Shown: positions 20,578 through 30,370, counted from the first letter of the stretch. The stretch: DNA of 64,000 bases from Cupriavidus sp. D384 (GCF_001652915.1 NZ_BBQI01000073.1:1-64000), one strand, 5' to 3'. Numbers and translations are program-made. Notes: generated from the sequence alone by a model not told the origin.

Positions 20578-21750
20578 TCAATACGATTTCGGCAGCCCCA
20601 GCACACGCTCCGCGATGTGGCACATGATCAGCTGGGCGCTGACCGGGGCGATGCGCGGGATATAGGATTCCCGCAGATAGCGCTCCACATGGTATTCGCG
20701 CGCATAACCCATGCCGCCAAGGGTCAGTACGGCGGTCTGGCATGCCTGGTGCGCGGCCTCCGCCGCCAGGTACTTGGCCGCATTGGCCTCGGCCCCGCAG
20801 GGCTTGCCGTTGTCATAGAGCCAGGCGGCCTTCCACACCATCATGTCGGCGGCTTCCAGTGCCATCCATGCCTGGGCCAGCGGATGCTGGATGCCCTGGT
20901 TCTGGCCGATCGGGCGACCAAACACGGTGCGTTCGCGTGCGTAGCGGGTGGCGGCCTCCAGTGCGGCCCGGCCCAGCCCCACGGACTCGGCCGCGATCAG
21001 GATGCGTTCGGGGTTCAGCCCATGCAGGATGTACTCGAACCCCCTGCCCTCATCGCCGATCCGGTCTTCGGCCGGCACCATCAGGCCGTCGATGAACAGC
21101 ATGTTCGAATCGACCGCGCCGCGCCCCATCTTGTCGATCTCGCGCACCTCGATGTGGTTGCGGTCCAGCGTCGTATAGAACAGGCTCAGCCCCTGCGTGG
21201 GCTTGCTCACGGCCTCCAGCGGCGTGGTGCGGGCCAGCAGCAGCATGCGCGTTGCGACCTGCGCCGTGGAAATCCAGATCTTGCGGCCATCCACACGGTA
21301 GGCGCTGCCGTCGGCGGTGCGCACGGCCTGCGTCTTCAGGTGCGTGGTGTCCAGCCCGGCATCGGGCTCGGTCACGGCAAAGCAGGCCTTGTCGCGGCCT
21401 TCGATCAGCGGCGGCAGCGCGGCCGCCTGCTGGGCCTCGTTGCCGAACACCACCACCGGGTTCAGGCCGAACACGTTCATGTGGATGGCCGAGGCACCCG
21501 AGAATCCCGCCCCGGATGCCGACACCGTCTGCATGATCAGCGCCGCCTCGGTAATGCCAAGCCCCGCCCCGCCAAACCGCTCAGGCATGGCGATACCCAG
21601 CCAGCCAGCCCCCGCCATGGCCTGGTGGAACGCTTCGGGGAAGCGGTGTTCGCGGTCCAGTTCGGACCAGTACTCGGGGCCGAAGTCGCTGCACAACTGC
21701 GTTACCGCGTCGACGATGGCGTTCTGCTCGGGTGTCCTTTCGAAGTTCAT
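20578..21750 (-). CDS. Acyl-CoA dehydrogenase family protein
   Basis: 390-residue FAD flavoprotein; it should oxidise an acyl-CoA to the 2,3-enoyl-CoA and pass electrons to ETF. Seen: N-terminal helical domain, middle beta-domain with CFAVTEPDAGLDTTHLKTQA (FAD/substrate binding), and C-terminal helical domain with ARERTVFGRPIGQNQG and GGMGY. At the usual catalytic Glu position the sequence reads RIAPVSAQ instead of IYEGT, while helix G reads NPERI, where isovaleryl-CoA dehydrogenase has its base. A branched substrate is therefore plausible. Last gene of the sigma-54 operon, 10 bp after the Bug receptor. Confidence 0.88.
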   Translation of the reverse strand: MNFERTPEQNAIVDAVTQLCSDFGPEYWSELDREHRFPEAFHQAMAGAGWLGIAMPERFGGAGLGITEAALIMQTVSASGAGFSGASAIHMNVFGLNPVVVFGNEAQQAAALPPLIEGRDKACFAVTEPDAGLDTTHLKTQAVRTADGSAYRVDGRKIWISTAQVATRMLLLARTTPLEAVSKPTQGLSLFYTTLDRNHIEVREIDKMGRGAVDSNMLFIDGLMVPAEDRIGDEGRGFEYILHGLNPERILIAAESVGLGRAALEAATRYARERTVFGRPIGQNQGIQHPLAQAWMALEAADMMVWKAAWLYDNGKPCGAEANAAKYLAAEAAHQACQTAVLTLGGMGYAREYHVERYLRESYIPRIAPVSAQLIMCHIAERVLGLPKSY

Positions 21751-21760
21751 CCGGTGCTCC

Positions 21761-22744
21761 TTATTCCGGCTGGATGCCCGCGTCCTTGACGAGCTTGTTC
21801 CATTTCACGAGTTCGCTGCCGACAAAGGCCGTGAACTGCTGCGGGGTCTGTCCGAACGCCTCGAAGCCCAGCGCCTCGAACTTGGGCGCCACCTCCTTGC
21901 TGGACGCGATCTTCGACAGTTCGCGGTTCAGCCGGTCCACAATCGGCTGCGGCGTCTTCGCGGGCGCAAAGACCCCGTTCCACGACGTGATGTCGAAACC
22001 CTTCAGCTCCGGCGTGTCGGCAATCGGCGGCAGATCGGGCAGCAGCCGGCTGCGCTGCGCGGTGGTCACGGCCAGCGCCCGCATCTTGCCGGCCTTGACG
22101 TTGGCAATGCCGGCCGCCACGTCGACGAACATCATCGGCACCTGGCCGGCGATCACATCGGTCATGGCCGGCGGCGTACTCTTGTAGGGCACGTGCAGCA
22201 GGTCGATGTTGGCCATGCGGCCCAGTGTGGCCCCCGACACGATGCCGGTGCTGTTACCGCTGGCGTACGACATGCCCGGGTGTGCCTTGGCATACGCGAT
22301 CAACTCGCCCACGGTCTTCACCGGCAGCTTGGGATTGATCACCAGCATGAACGGCAGGTTGCCCATGCGCGCGACCGGCGTGAAATCCTTGATCGGGTCA
22401 TAGGGCAGCTTTTTCATCAGCGACGGATTGGCCGAGTGCGTGGTGTTCGTCGTCATGAACAGCGTGTAGCCATCGGGCGCCGCCTGCGCCACCAGTTCTG
22501 CGGCAATCGCGCCGTTGGCGCCGGGCCGGTTGTCGACCACCACGTTCTGGCCCAGCGCGTCGCCCAGTTCCTTGGCCGTGATGCGCGCCACGGCGTCGGT
22601 GCCGCTGCCCGCCGCAAACGGCACCACCAGACGAATCGGGCGGCTCGGGTAGTTGTCGGCGGCCTGCGCGGCCAGCGGCAGCGCCGCCGCGGGTAGTGCC
22701 AGCAAGGCGGCGGCAAGCGTGCGCCGCACGCGGAAATTCGGCAT
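21761..22744 (-). CDS. Bug-type (tripartite tricarboxylate family) periplasmic receptor
   Basis: 327 residues with a signal peptide (LAAALLALPAAALPLAAQAA) and the Bug fold: YPSRPIRLVVPFAAGSGTDAVAR at the start, GANGAIAAELVAQAAPDGYTL, then the domain-crossing VPYKSTPPAMTDVIAGQVPMMF. It captures a carboxylated or aromatic ligand in the periplasm. No membrane TctAB partners are encoded nearby, which is usual for Bug genes in Cupriavidus. In Burkholderiaceae such receptors often stand beside the catabolic genes for their ligand, so this one probably binds the operon's substrate. Confidence 0.9.
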   Translation of the reverse strand: MPNFRVRRTLAAALLALPAAALPLAAQAADNYPSRPIRLVVPFAAGSGTDAVARITAKELGDALGQNVVVDNRPGANGAIAAELVAQAAPDGYTLFMTTNTTHSANPSLMKKLPYDPIKDFTPVARMGNLPFMLVINPKLPVKTVGELIAYAKAHPGMSYASGNSTGIVSGATLGRMANIDLLHVPYKSTPPAMTDVIAGQVPMMFVDVAAGIANVKAGKMRALAVTTAQRSRLLPDLPPIADTPELKGFDITSWNGVFAPAKTPQPIVDRLNRELSKIASSKEVAPKFEALGFEAFGQTPQQFTAFVGSELVKWNKLVKDAGIQPE

Positions 22745-22812
22745 GGTGGTCTCCTCCAGGGGTTTGGGCGGCTGCTCGGCCCTTTATGGGTACGGCGGGG
22801 TGCGGCCAGGGC

Positions 22813-23223
22813 TCAGGCCGGACGAATCACGCGATCCGGCGATTCCTCGTACGGCGGGGCATAGATCACCAGCAGCTTCACGGGCTCGTCGCTGATCACC
22901 GTGAAAACGTGCATGGCATCGGCCGGAAAGAAGCAGCAATCGCCCGGCCCCAGTTCGCGCGCCTGGCCATTGACCTCGGCCCGCGCACGCCCTTCCAGCA
23001 CATAGCAGACCTGCTCGATGCCGGGGTGCGCGTGTGGCAGCGCGCCCTTGCCGCGCTCGATGGTGCCGTGGATGACTTCCAGTTGCGTGGCGCCAACGTT
23101 CTCGCGCCCGATGATGCGGCGGTTCAGCGTGCCGACATGGTTGGCCGGGTGATAGCCGGCCACGTCTTCGGTGCGGACGAAATAGGTGGGAGCCGCCTGC
23201 TTGGCGGCGGAAGATGCGGTCAT
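22813..23223 (-). CDS. Small cupin-domain protein
   Basis: 136-residue single-domain cupin. Motif 1 is LPHAHPGIEQVCYVLEGRARAEVNG (metal ligands His, His, Glu) and motif 2 is LGPGDCCFFPADAMHVFTV (His). Such proteins act as dioxygenases, isomerases or ligand sensors, and the reaction here cannot be read from sequence. It is preceded by its own promoter and operator-like palindrome (23272-23322), so it may be expressed separately from the genes upstream of it in the operon. Confidence 0.85.
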   Translation of the reverse strand: MTASSAAKQAAPTYFVRTEDVAGYHPANHVGTLNRRIIGRENVGATQLEVIHGTIERGKGALPHAHPGIEQVCYVLEGRARAEVNGQARELGPGDCCFFPADAMHVFTVISDEPVKLLVIYAPPYEESPDRVIRPA

Positions 23224-23271
23224 GGGTAGGCTGTCTCCAACATGGTGGCGCCGTGCCGGATGGCCAGCGCT

Positions 23272-23322
23272 CTGTTTTCATGTTTGTGAAACAGATTTTA
23301 TGCCCATGAAAAATGGAGTCAA
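23272..23322 (-). promoter_or_regulatory. Internal promoter with operator before the cupin gene
   Basis: On the minus strand TTGACT (23322-23317), a 16-bp spacer, then TAAAAT (23300-23295). Overlapping the expected start site is the palindrome TTTCA-N6-TGAAA (23276-23291), with outer arms extending it to CTGTTTTCA...TGAAACAG (23272-23294). This placement is typical of repressor control, and the shape recalls IclR- or GntR-type operators. The 232-bp gap is otherwise empty. Confidence 0.6.
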
Positions 23323-23455
23323 CTAGGGGTTGGTACGGATGGTGATGGCTGGCAGCCGGATTTCCGCCCGCGCTGCGGCACACCCACGAGGCAGCGCTGG
23401 CCGGGGTGCAACCCGGCCACGTGCAGCCACGCCAGTCAGGTTATCAATCCGGCAG

Positions 23456-24454
23456 TCAATCCAGCGTGATCCCCTCCTTCTGGATCACCGCATCCCAGCT
23501 GACTTCCTCCTTCTCCACCCGCTTTGCGAAGTTCTCCGGATCGATCATCACCACGTCGCCCTGCTGGCTCAGCGCCGCCTTGCCCTTTTCGTCGTCCAGC
23601 ACGCCGCGCGTGGCGGCATGCAGTTTCTGGATGATCGGCTGCGGCGTGCCGGCCGGTGCCAGCAGGCCAATCCAGAACGTGGAATTGAATGGCTTCAGGC
23701 CGGCCTCCTCCACGGTTGGCACGTCAGGCAGTTGCGTCATGCGCCGCGTGGAACTGACAGCGATGGGCTTGAGCTTGCCGGACTTGATTTGCGGCAGCGC
23801 GGTCCAGGTGTCGAAGGCGGTATCGAGTTCGCCGCTGATCACGGCCATTTCCGCCTGTGCGGCCGACTTGTACGGCACGTGCGTGGTGGAAATCTTCGCG
23901 CGGTTGTTCAGCATGGCAAAGCTCAGGTGGGCGATATTGCCGGGGCCCGCCGAGCCGTAGCTGATCTTGCCGGGGTTCTGCGATGCATAGCGCACCAGGT
24001 CGGGCACCGTGGCCACCGCGTGCTTCTGCGACCATTCCGGATTGGTCACCAGGATGAACGGCGCCTCCAGCACCAGCGTCACGGGCGCCAGGTCGCGCGC
24101 CTTGTAGCTGGCCTTCTTGTAGATGTGCGGGTTGATGGTGACGCTGCTGGAATTGGTCACCAGCAGCGTGTAGCCGTCCGGCGCCGAGCGTGCGGCCTCG
24201 CCCACGCCGATCAGGCCGTTGGCGCCGGCCTTGTTCTCCACCACCACGGGCTGGCCCAGCGATTTGGTCAGCCGATCCGACAGCACACGAGCCACGGTAT
24301 CGGTGAACGATCCGGCCGGGAACGGCACGATCATGCGGATCGGCTTGTTCGGCCAGTTTCCCGCCGGGCCGCTTTGTGCTGCGGCGGCGCCAGGCAGTGC
24401 TACCGCCAGCAGGCATCCCATTCCCATGGCGGAAGTCAGTGCGCGTCGTTTCAT
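23456..24454 (-). CDS. Second Bug-type periplasmic receptor
   Basis: 332 residues with a signal peptide (SAMGMGCLLAVALPGAAAAQ). Bug markers: WPNKPIRMIVPFPAGSFTDTVAR, VVENKAGANGLIGVGEAARSAPDGYTLLV and THVPYKSAAQAEMAVISGELD. It is a paralogue, not a copy, of the receptor at 21761, so the two may bind different ligands of one pathway. It follows the CoA-transferase gene by 55 bp. Confidence 0.9.
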   Translation of the reverse strand: MKRRALTSAMGMGCLLAVALPGAAAAQSGPAGNWPNKPIRMIVPFPAGSFTDTVARVLSDRLTKSLGQPVVVENKAGANGLIGVGEAARSAPDGYTLLVTNSSSVTINPHIYKKASYKARDLAPVTLVLEAPFILVTNPEWSQKHAVATVPDLVRYASQNPGKISYGSAGPGNIAHLSFAMLNNRAKISTTHVPYKSAAQAEMAVISGELDTAFDTWTALPQIKSGKLKPIAVSSTRRMTQLPDVPTVEEAGLKPFNSTFWIGLLAPAGTPQPIIQKLHAATRGVLDDEKGKAALSQQGDVVMIDPENFAKRVEKEEVSWDAVIQKEGITLD

Positions 24455-24509
24455 GTTGTCTCCTTGTCGTAGTTATCCTGGAATCTGGTGTCTCATGCCC
24501 AGCATCGGG

Positions 24510-26975
24510 CTAGGCCGATGACCCGGCGCCCTTGGGCCGGGCGGTTTGTCCGGTAATGCCCCGGCGCTCCAGCGCCTCGCGTTGCCCGGCGCCCAGCCCC
24601 AGCACGCTCGCCAGCACCTGGTCGGTATGCTGGCCCAGCGTTGGCGAAACATGGCGAATCGGTGCCGGCCCGTTTGCGCCGCGAAACCAGCTGGTGCTGG
24701 CGGCGTAGCGTCCAACGTAGGGCCGCTCCACCTCGCACCAGAAGCCGCGCGCATGCAGATGGCGGTCTTGCAGTACCTGCCACATGGGCTTGACCGCGCC
24801 CGCTGCGATACCAGCGTGCTGAAGCTGCTGCATGGCGTCGTCGGGGGCGCGCGTCGCGCACCAGGCGGCGATGGCGGCGTCGATGCGGTCATGCTGCGCA
24901 CGCCGGCCCGACGCTTCGGCCAGCGCCGTGCCTTCGGCCAGGTCCATGCGTCCGAGCACACGGCAGAGCGCGGGCCACTGGGCATCGCTCACGCTCAGCA
25001 CGATCCACCCATCGTCGCCCGCGCAGCGGTAGCAGCCATGCGGCGCGGCCACCGGATGGCGATTGCCCTGGCGCGGCGCCACCTGCCCCGACACCGACTG
25101 CTCGATCATGTACGGTGCGGTGAGCGCCAGCATGGCCTCCACCTGCGACAGGTTCAGATGGCGCCCCTTGCCCGTGGCCTGCTGGGCGAACAGCGCCACC
25201 AGCATCGCCGCGCCCGCATTCAGTCCGCCAATCGGATCGCCATACGCGTACGACGTCATGGCCGGCGGCCCCTCGGGGTGGCCCGTGTAGCAAGGCAGCC
25301 CGCTGGCCTGTTCGAGCGTGCCGCCGTAGGCGCGCGTGTTGCTCCATGCGTTGCCCAGGCCGAAGGCCGGCATCGATACCATCACCAGGCGATCGTTGCG
25401 AGCCCGCAGCGTGTCGTACGTCAGTCCCAGCTTCGGCAGCACCTCCGCCGAGTAGTTTTCGATGACCGCGTCGGCGTTTGCCACCAGATCCAGCAGCAGC
25501 GCCTTGCCTTCGGGCTGCGTCAGATCCAGCGTGATGCCGAGCTTGTTGCGGTTCATCATGTTGAAGTTCGAGTTTTTCTCGTACAGCCTGTCCCGATAGA
25601 ACTCCTCGGTGAAATTCGCGCCGCGCCACCAGTCCGGGTAGCCCGTGCTTTCCACCTTGATAACCTCCGCGCCAAAGTCCGCCAGCGTGCGCGTGGCGAG
25701 CGGCCCGGCCCAGCCCATCGTCAGGTCGATCACGCGAACGCCCTCCAGCGGCAGGCGGCCGGCGGGTGCCGGTGCCAGACGCTGGCGCGGATGATGATCC
25801 AGCCCCGCTTGCCGATAGAACGCGCTGTCGGCGCCCAGAGCCGGCGCCTTGCCACCGGCCAGAGGCCCGGCATCATCGAGCCGCAGCGGCACCACCGGGC
25901 CTTCGAACGCCACGTCGCCCAGCGTCACAGGCACGAACGCGCCCCGCTCGCGGTGCACGGCCTGGCCCAGCAGCGTTGCCATGCTGGGCACCACCACGGC
26001 CGGGTGCTTCTTGTCGCCCAGCAGCGCGAACCATTCCTCGGCTGACCGCTTCAGCAGCGCCGGCTTCAGGAACGCGTCGATCTCGTCGGCCACCAGCATG
26101 CGCTCGGGCCCGCTGGCAAAGCGCGGATCGCTGCCAAGCTCGGGGCGCCCGATCGCCTCGCACAGCGCCTTCCACTGCGGCAGCGTATGCGTGAAGATGC
26201 CGATCCAGCCATCGGCGGTCTCGTAGATGCCGCCCGGGTGCGTGCCGCAGAAGCGGTTCACGCCCATGCGCCGCAGCGGGTGGCGCTTGTCCTGCACCAT
26301 GCCCGCTTCCATCTCCACCACGCTGAAGATGCATTCGTGCGTGCTCAGCACATAGCGCCGGCTGCCCTGGCTGGTGCCCGTCAGCGCCGCCACCGCCGCC
26401 GAGAACGCGCTCACGCCCACCACAATGCCCGTCTGCACGTCATGCGGCATATGCGGCGGCCCTTCCACCGGCCCGCTGCCATGCACGGCCCCGGCCAGCC
26501 CCCGGCAAACCGCCTCGGTGCCCGCGAACCCGCTATAGGGGCCGCTGTCGCCAAACCATGTCAGCGCGATGTCGATGGGCTCGTGTCCGTCAACTGCGCC
26601 TGGCACCTGCCAGACGGGACGCTTGAGCACGGCAATGCCTTCATCCAGCGCGCGCGCGTCGAGCACCACGTCGCATGTGCGGGCCAGTTGGGCCAGCCAC
26701 GCGTCGTCCTCGGGGCGGTTCGCCGCAACGACACTGCGCTTGTTGGTATTGAGCCAGGCAAAGAGCGCGCTTTCGGGCGGCCTGCCGCCTGGCACATCGA
26801 CCAGTGGCGGCATCCGCCGCCAGGCATCGCCCGCCGCGCTTTCGACCTTGATGACCTCCGCGCCAAAGTCGGCAAACAGCTTGCCCGCGTAGGCCAGCGC
26901 CGGCCCGCTGCCGATTTCCAGCACGCGCAATCCGCCCAGCGCCAGTTGCGCCGGATCTGGACCATTCCTGGTCAT
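24510..26975 (-). CDS. Tandem-fused class III (CaiB/BaiF) CoA-transferase
   Basis: 821 residues from ATG 26975, chosen for the GGAGGC just upstream; an open frame continues further 5' but without an RBS. The protein is two CaiB/BaiF domains in one chain: the first starts LGGLRVLEIGSGPALAYAGKLFADFGAEVIKVE, the second (about residue 410 on) starts LEGVRVIDLTMGWAGPLATRTLADFGAEVIKVE. Candidate catalytic Asp residues are in HDVQTG (first) and YGDPIGG (second), so both halves may be active. The family moves CoA between acyl groups and activates a carboxylic acid without ATP. Such a fusion forms the interlocked dimer inside one polypeptide. Confidence 0.88.
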   Translation of the reverse strand: MTRNGPDPAQLALGGLRVLEIGSGPALAYAGKLFADFGAEVIKVESAAGDAWRRMPPLVDVPGGRPPESALFAWLNTNKRSVVAANRPEDDAWLAQLARTCDVVLDARALDEGIAVLKRPVWQVPGAVDGHEPIDIALTWFGDSGPYSGFAGTEAVCRGLAGAVHGSGPVEGPPHMPHDVQTGIVVGVSAFSAAVAALTGTSQGSRRYVLSTHECIFSVVEMEAGMVQDKRHPLRRMGVNRFCGTHPGGIYETADGWIGIFTHTLPQWKALCEAIGRPELGSDPRFASGPERMLVADEIDAFLKPALLKRSAEEWFALLGDKKHPAVVVPSMATLLGQAVHRERGAFVPVTLGDVAFEGPVVPLRLDDAGPLAGGKAPALGADSAFYRQAGLDHHPRQRLAPAPAGRLPLEGVRVIDLTMGWAGPLATRTLADFGAEVIKVESTGYPDWWRGANFTEEFYRDRLYEKNSNFNMMNRNKLGITLDLTQPEGKALLLDLVANADAVIENYSAEVLPKLGLTYDTLRARNDRLVMVSMPAFGLGNAWSNTRAYGGTLEQASGLPCYTGHPEGPPAMTSYAYGDPIGGLNAGAAMLVALFAQQATGKGRHLNLSQVEAMLALTAPYMIEQSVSGQVAPRQGNRHPVAAPHGCYRCAGDDGWIVLSVSDAQWPALCRVLGRMDLAEGTALAEASGRRAQHDRIDAAIAAWCATRAPDDAMQQLQHAGIAAGAVKPMWQVLQDRHLHARGFWCEVERPYVGRYAASTSWFRGANGPAPIRHVSPTLGQHTDQVLASVLGLGAGQREALERRGITGQTARPKGAGSSA

Positions 26976-27052
26976 GAAAGCCTCCTGGTTGCCTGGATTC
27001 CGTTGATTCCGTGCGTTCCCCCGGTTCGGGGTGCGGACGTCCACCGGGCCGC

Positions 27053-30000
27053 TCACCATGCGTCCACGAAGCCGCGACGCTCGCGGTGGCCACGCAGTTC
27101 TGCGGACGCAATGCCCTGCGCGATCCATTTGCGCGTTTCGGCCGGATCGATCACCGCGTCGATCTCTACCGCCGCCGCCGTGTTGATGGCGTGACCGCGC
27201 TCGTAGGACTGCGCCACCAGCCGGTCGAACAACGCCTTGCGCTCCGGGCCATCGGGCACCGCTTCCAGCTCCTTCTTGAAGCCGAGCCTGACCGCGCCTT
27301 CCAGTCCCATGGGCCCGAACTCACCTGTCGGCCACGAGATCGTGAAGCTGGCCGAGCGGAATCCACCGCCTGCCATGGCCATCGCGCCCAGGCCGTAGCC
27401 CTTGCGCAGCGTCACGGCCAGCAGCGCCACGCGCAGCTTGGCCGCCGTCAGGAACATGCGCGACACGTGGCGCACCTGCGCACGCGCCTCGACGTCCGGC
27501 CCCACCATGAAGCCCGGGGTATCGATCAGCGAGACGATCGGCAGGCCATGCGCGTCGCATAGCTGCATGAAGCGCGATGCCTTGTCGGCCGCATCGGCAT
27601 CGATCGCGCCGCCCAGGTGGTACGGGTTGTTTGCCATGATGCCCACCGGCTGTCCTTCCACGCGGGCCAGTGCCGTGTGGATGCCAGCGCCGAAGCCGCC
27701 GCGCAGCATCAGCACGCTGCCCACATCGGCGATGCCCTCGATGGCCTTGCGCGTGTCATAGACCCTCAGGCGGTTCTCGGGTACCACGTGGCGCAGGTCG
27801 GCCGGATCGGGCGCGCTCCAGTGCGCCACGCGGCCCTGGAACATCGACAGGTAGTGCCTGGCCGCCTGCGTGGCTTCGGCCTCGTTTTCCACCAGGATGT
27901 CGATCACGCCATTGGCAAACTGCACCGGTGCCGGCCCCACGTCTTCAGGACGGAAGATGCCCAGGCCGCCACCTTCGATCATGGCCGGGCCGGCCATGCC
28001 GATATTGGCGGACTTGTCGGCGATGATGACGTCGCAGCAGCCCAGAAATGCGGCATTGCCCGCGAAGCATCGGCCCGATACGATGCCCACCACCGGCACC
28101 TGCCCGCTCAGTTCCGCAAACGCGGCGAACGACGGCTGGTAGAGCCCCGACACCGACGGAAAATCCACGTCGCCAGGCCGCCCACCGCCGCCCTCGCCAA
28201 ACAGCACCAGCGGCAGTTCGTCGCGCAGCGCCACCTCCACGATGCGGTCGGTCTTGATATGGTTGCGCTTGCCCTGCGTGCCCGCCATCACGGTGGCGTC
28301 ATAGGCCATCACCGCGCTGCGTGCGCGATCCTTGCCCACCAGTTCGCCATTGACGTTGCCGATGCCGGTGATCAGGCCATCAGCCGGCGTATTGGCGATC
28401 AGGTCTTCCTTGCTGCGGCGGCTTGCCTGGGCGGCCAGCGCCAGCGCGCCGTACTCCACGAAGGTGTCGGCATCGCACAGATCGGCAATGTTCTCGCGGG
28501 CAGTACGCTGGCCGCGCGAGCGGCGCCGGGCCACGGCGTCGGGGCGCGCGGCATCATGCAGGAAGGCGTGCCGGTCCAGCACACGCTGCAGGTCGGCGCG
28601 GATGGCGTTGGCATCGTGCGCCTGCGCGGTGTCGGCCGCCACGCCCGCTGCGTCGGTTTCTTCCAGCACGATCAGGATCTGGTTCTCGGCTGCCAGCGCG
28701 TTCTTTTCCAGGCGCAGGTCCACCACGCGGCCGGCGCACTCGGCCGCGATGGCGTGCTCCATCTTCATGGCGTCGAGCACGGCCACGGTCTGGCCCGGCT
28801 TGACCAGTGCGTTCAGTTCGACCGCGATTTCCACCACGCGCCCCGTCAGCGGCGCGCGGACGGCAACCAGCCCTTCCTCGACCTGCTCCTCGGGCCCCGC
28901 GGCATGCGCCAGGCCATGGACCGGCGGCCGGGCGGTACCCCCCAGCAGCGCATCCTGCGCACGGCCGGCATCGGCAATGGCTTCCGCCGCTGCGGCCAGT
29001 TCCGGCAGGATGGCCTCGAAATGGCGCGTATGAACGGCCTGGGTCCGGAATTCGTCACGCTGCACCAGCGCGCGCAGCAGGTTCAGGTTGGTGGACACCC
29101 CGCTGATTCGGAACTCGGCCAGGCTGCGCTGCAGCCGGCGCAGCACCGCCCCGAAGTCGGATGTGCCGCTGCTGACGATCAGCTTTGCCAGCAGCGTGTC
29201 GAAGTTCGGCGACGGCTCGTAGCCCGTGTAGGCATGCGTATCGACGCGGACATCCGGCCCGGTCGGCGGGTCGAAGCGCTCCAGCCGGCCATGCGCCGGA
29301 CGCGCCAGCCCGTTGGCATCGGTCATCTCGGCGTTCACACGCACCTGGATGGCAAAGCCGCGCGGTTGCGGCGGCGCGGCCGGGTCCAGCCCCAGGTCGC
29401 CCAGCGTACGCCCGGCGGCCAGCCCGATCTGCAGCGCCACCAGATCCACCCCGGTGACCTGCTCGGTGATCGTATGCTCCACCTGCAGGCGCGGATTGGC
29501 TTCGATAAAGACGAAATCCTTCTGTTCGCCCGCTTCGTTTTCCTCGACCAGGAATTCGAACGTCCCCAGGCTGGCGTAGCCCACCCGGCGTGCCAGCCGC
29601 AGCGCGGCCTTGATGATCTGGTCGCGCAGCTGGGGCCTGAGCACCGGGCTCGGCGCAATCTCCACCAGCTTCTGGAAGCGGCGCTGCAGCGTGCAGTCGC
29701 GCTCGCCCAGGGCCACCACATTCACGCCATCGCCGGCAATCTGCACCTCGATATGGCGCGCCCGTGCCACCAGCCGCTCGGCATAGAGCGCGTCGATGCC
29801 GAACGCCGAGGCCGCCTCGGAGCGGCAGCGCGCGTAGGCTTCGGCCAGGTCTTCGCGGCGGCGCACCACGCGCATGCCGCGCCCGCCCCCGCCGCCCACC
29901 GCCTTGATGACAACGCCGGCCGCACCCTGCGCATCGAAGAAGGCCGTGATCTCTTCCAGCGATGCGCCGCCGTGCGTGGCCGGCATCACCGGCACGTCGC

Positions 30001-30370
30001 TCTGCACGGCCAGTTCCAGCGCACGGCCCTTGTCGCCGAAGATCGCCAGATGGTCGACACTGGGCCCGATAAACCGGATGCCAGCCTCTGTGCACGCCTG
30101 GGCAAAGTCCGCGCGCTCGCTCAGGAAGCCGTAGCCCGGGTGCACCGCATCGCAGCCGGTGGCCCTGGCCGCGGCAATGATCCCCGCGATGTCGATATAC
30201 GCAGCCGGGCCGGCGCCATCGAGCGCCACGGCCTCGTCGGCCAGGACGCGATGCCGCGCACTGGCGTCATCCTGCGAATAGACCGCCACGGTGCCAATAT
30301 CCAGGTCCCGCGCGGCCCGCAGGATACGCAGGGCAATCTCGCCCCGGTTCGCAATCAGCAGCTTCTTCAA
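27053..30370 (-). CDS. Single-chain acyl-CoA carboxylase (biotin carboxylase, BCCP, carboxyltransferase)
   Basis: 1105 residues. Biotin carboxylase domain, about residues 1-450: KKLLIANRGEIALRI, the Gly-rich ATP lid KAVGGGGGRGMRVV and EANPRLQVEHTITEQVTG. A linker/BT region follows, then BCCP with the biotinylation site AMKM near residue 535, then a complete carboxyltransferase (about 600-1105) with the paired N- and C-crotonase halves. The order matches single-chain long-chain acyl-CoA carboxylases (LCC). It carboxylates an acyl-CoA with bicarbonate and ATP; the substrate is unknown. Second gene of the sigma-54 operon. Confidence 0.9.
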   Translation of the reverse strand: MKKLLIANRGEIALRILRAARDLDIGTVAVYSQDDASARHRVLADEAVALDGAGPAAYIDIAGIIAAARATGCDAVHPGYGFLSERADFAQACTEAGIRFIGPSVDHLAIFGDKGRALELAVQSDVPVMPATHGGASLEEITAFFDAQGAAGVVIKAVGGGGGRGMRVVRRREDLAEAYARCRSEAASAFGIDALYAERLVARARHIEVQIAGDGVNVVALGERDCTLQRRFQKLVEIAPSPVLRPQLRDQIIKAALRLARRVGYASLGTFEFLVEENEAGEQKDFVFIEANPRLQVEHTITEQVTGVDLVALQIGLAAGRTLGDLGLDPAAPPQPRGFAIQVRVNAEMTDANGLARPAHGRLERFDPPTGPDVRVDTHAYTGYEPSPNFDTLLAKLIVSSGTSDFGAVLRRLQRSLAEFRISGVSTNLNLLRALVQRDEFRTQAVHTRHFEAILPELAAAAEAIADAGRAQDALLGGTARPPVHGLAHAAGPEEQVEEGLVAVRAPLTGRVVEIAVELNALVKPGQTVAVLDAMKMEHAIAAECAGRVVDLRLEKNALAAENQILIVLEETDAAGVAADTAQAHDANAIRADLQRVLDRHAFLHDAARPDAVARRRSRGQRTARENIADLCDADTFVEYGALALAAQASRRSKEDLIANTPADGLITGIGNVNGELVGKDRARSAVMAYDATVMAGTQGKRNHIKTDRIVEVALRDELPLVLFGEGGGGRPGDVDFPSVSGLYQPSFAAFAELSGQVPVVGIVSGRCFAGNAAFLGCCDVIIADKSANIGMAGPAMIEGGGLGIFRPEDVGPAPVQFANGVIDILVENEAEATQAARHYLSMFQGRVAHWSAPDPADLRHVVPENRLRVYDTRKAIEGIADVGSVLMLRGGFGAGIHTALARVEGQPVGIMANNPYHLGGAIDADAADKASRFMQLCDAHGLPIVSLIDTPGFMVGPDVEARAQVRHVSRMFLTAAKLRVALLAVTLRKGYGLGAMAMAGGGFRSASFTISWPTGEFGPMGLEGAVRLGFKKELEAVPDGPERKALFDRLVAQSYERGHAINTAAAVEIDAVIDPAETRKWIAQGIASAELRGHRERRGFVDAW

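Noticed and set aside
20403..20627. Small + strand frame starting MAHNGGRSS
   Set aside because: It reads through a strong intrinsic terminator and has no RBS; not a gene.
26976..27128. N-terminal extension of the tandem CoA-transferase
   Set aside because: Overlaps the upstream carboxylase gene, has no RBS and no family match; ATG 26975 follows GGAGGC.
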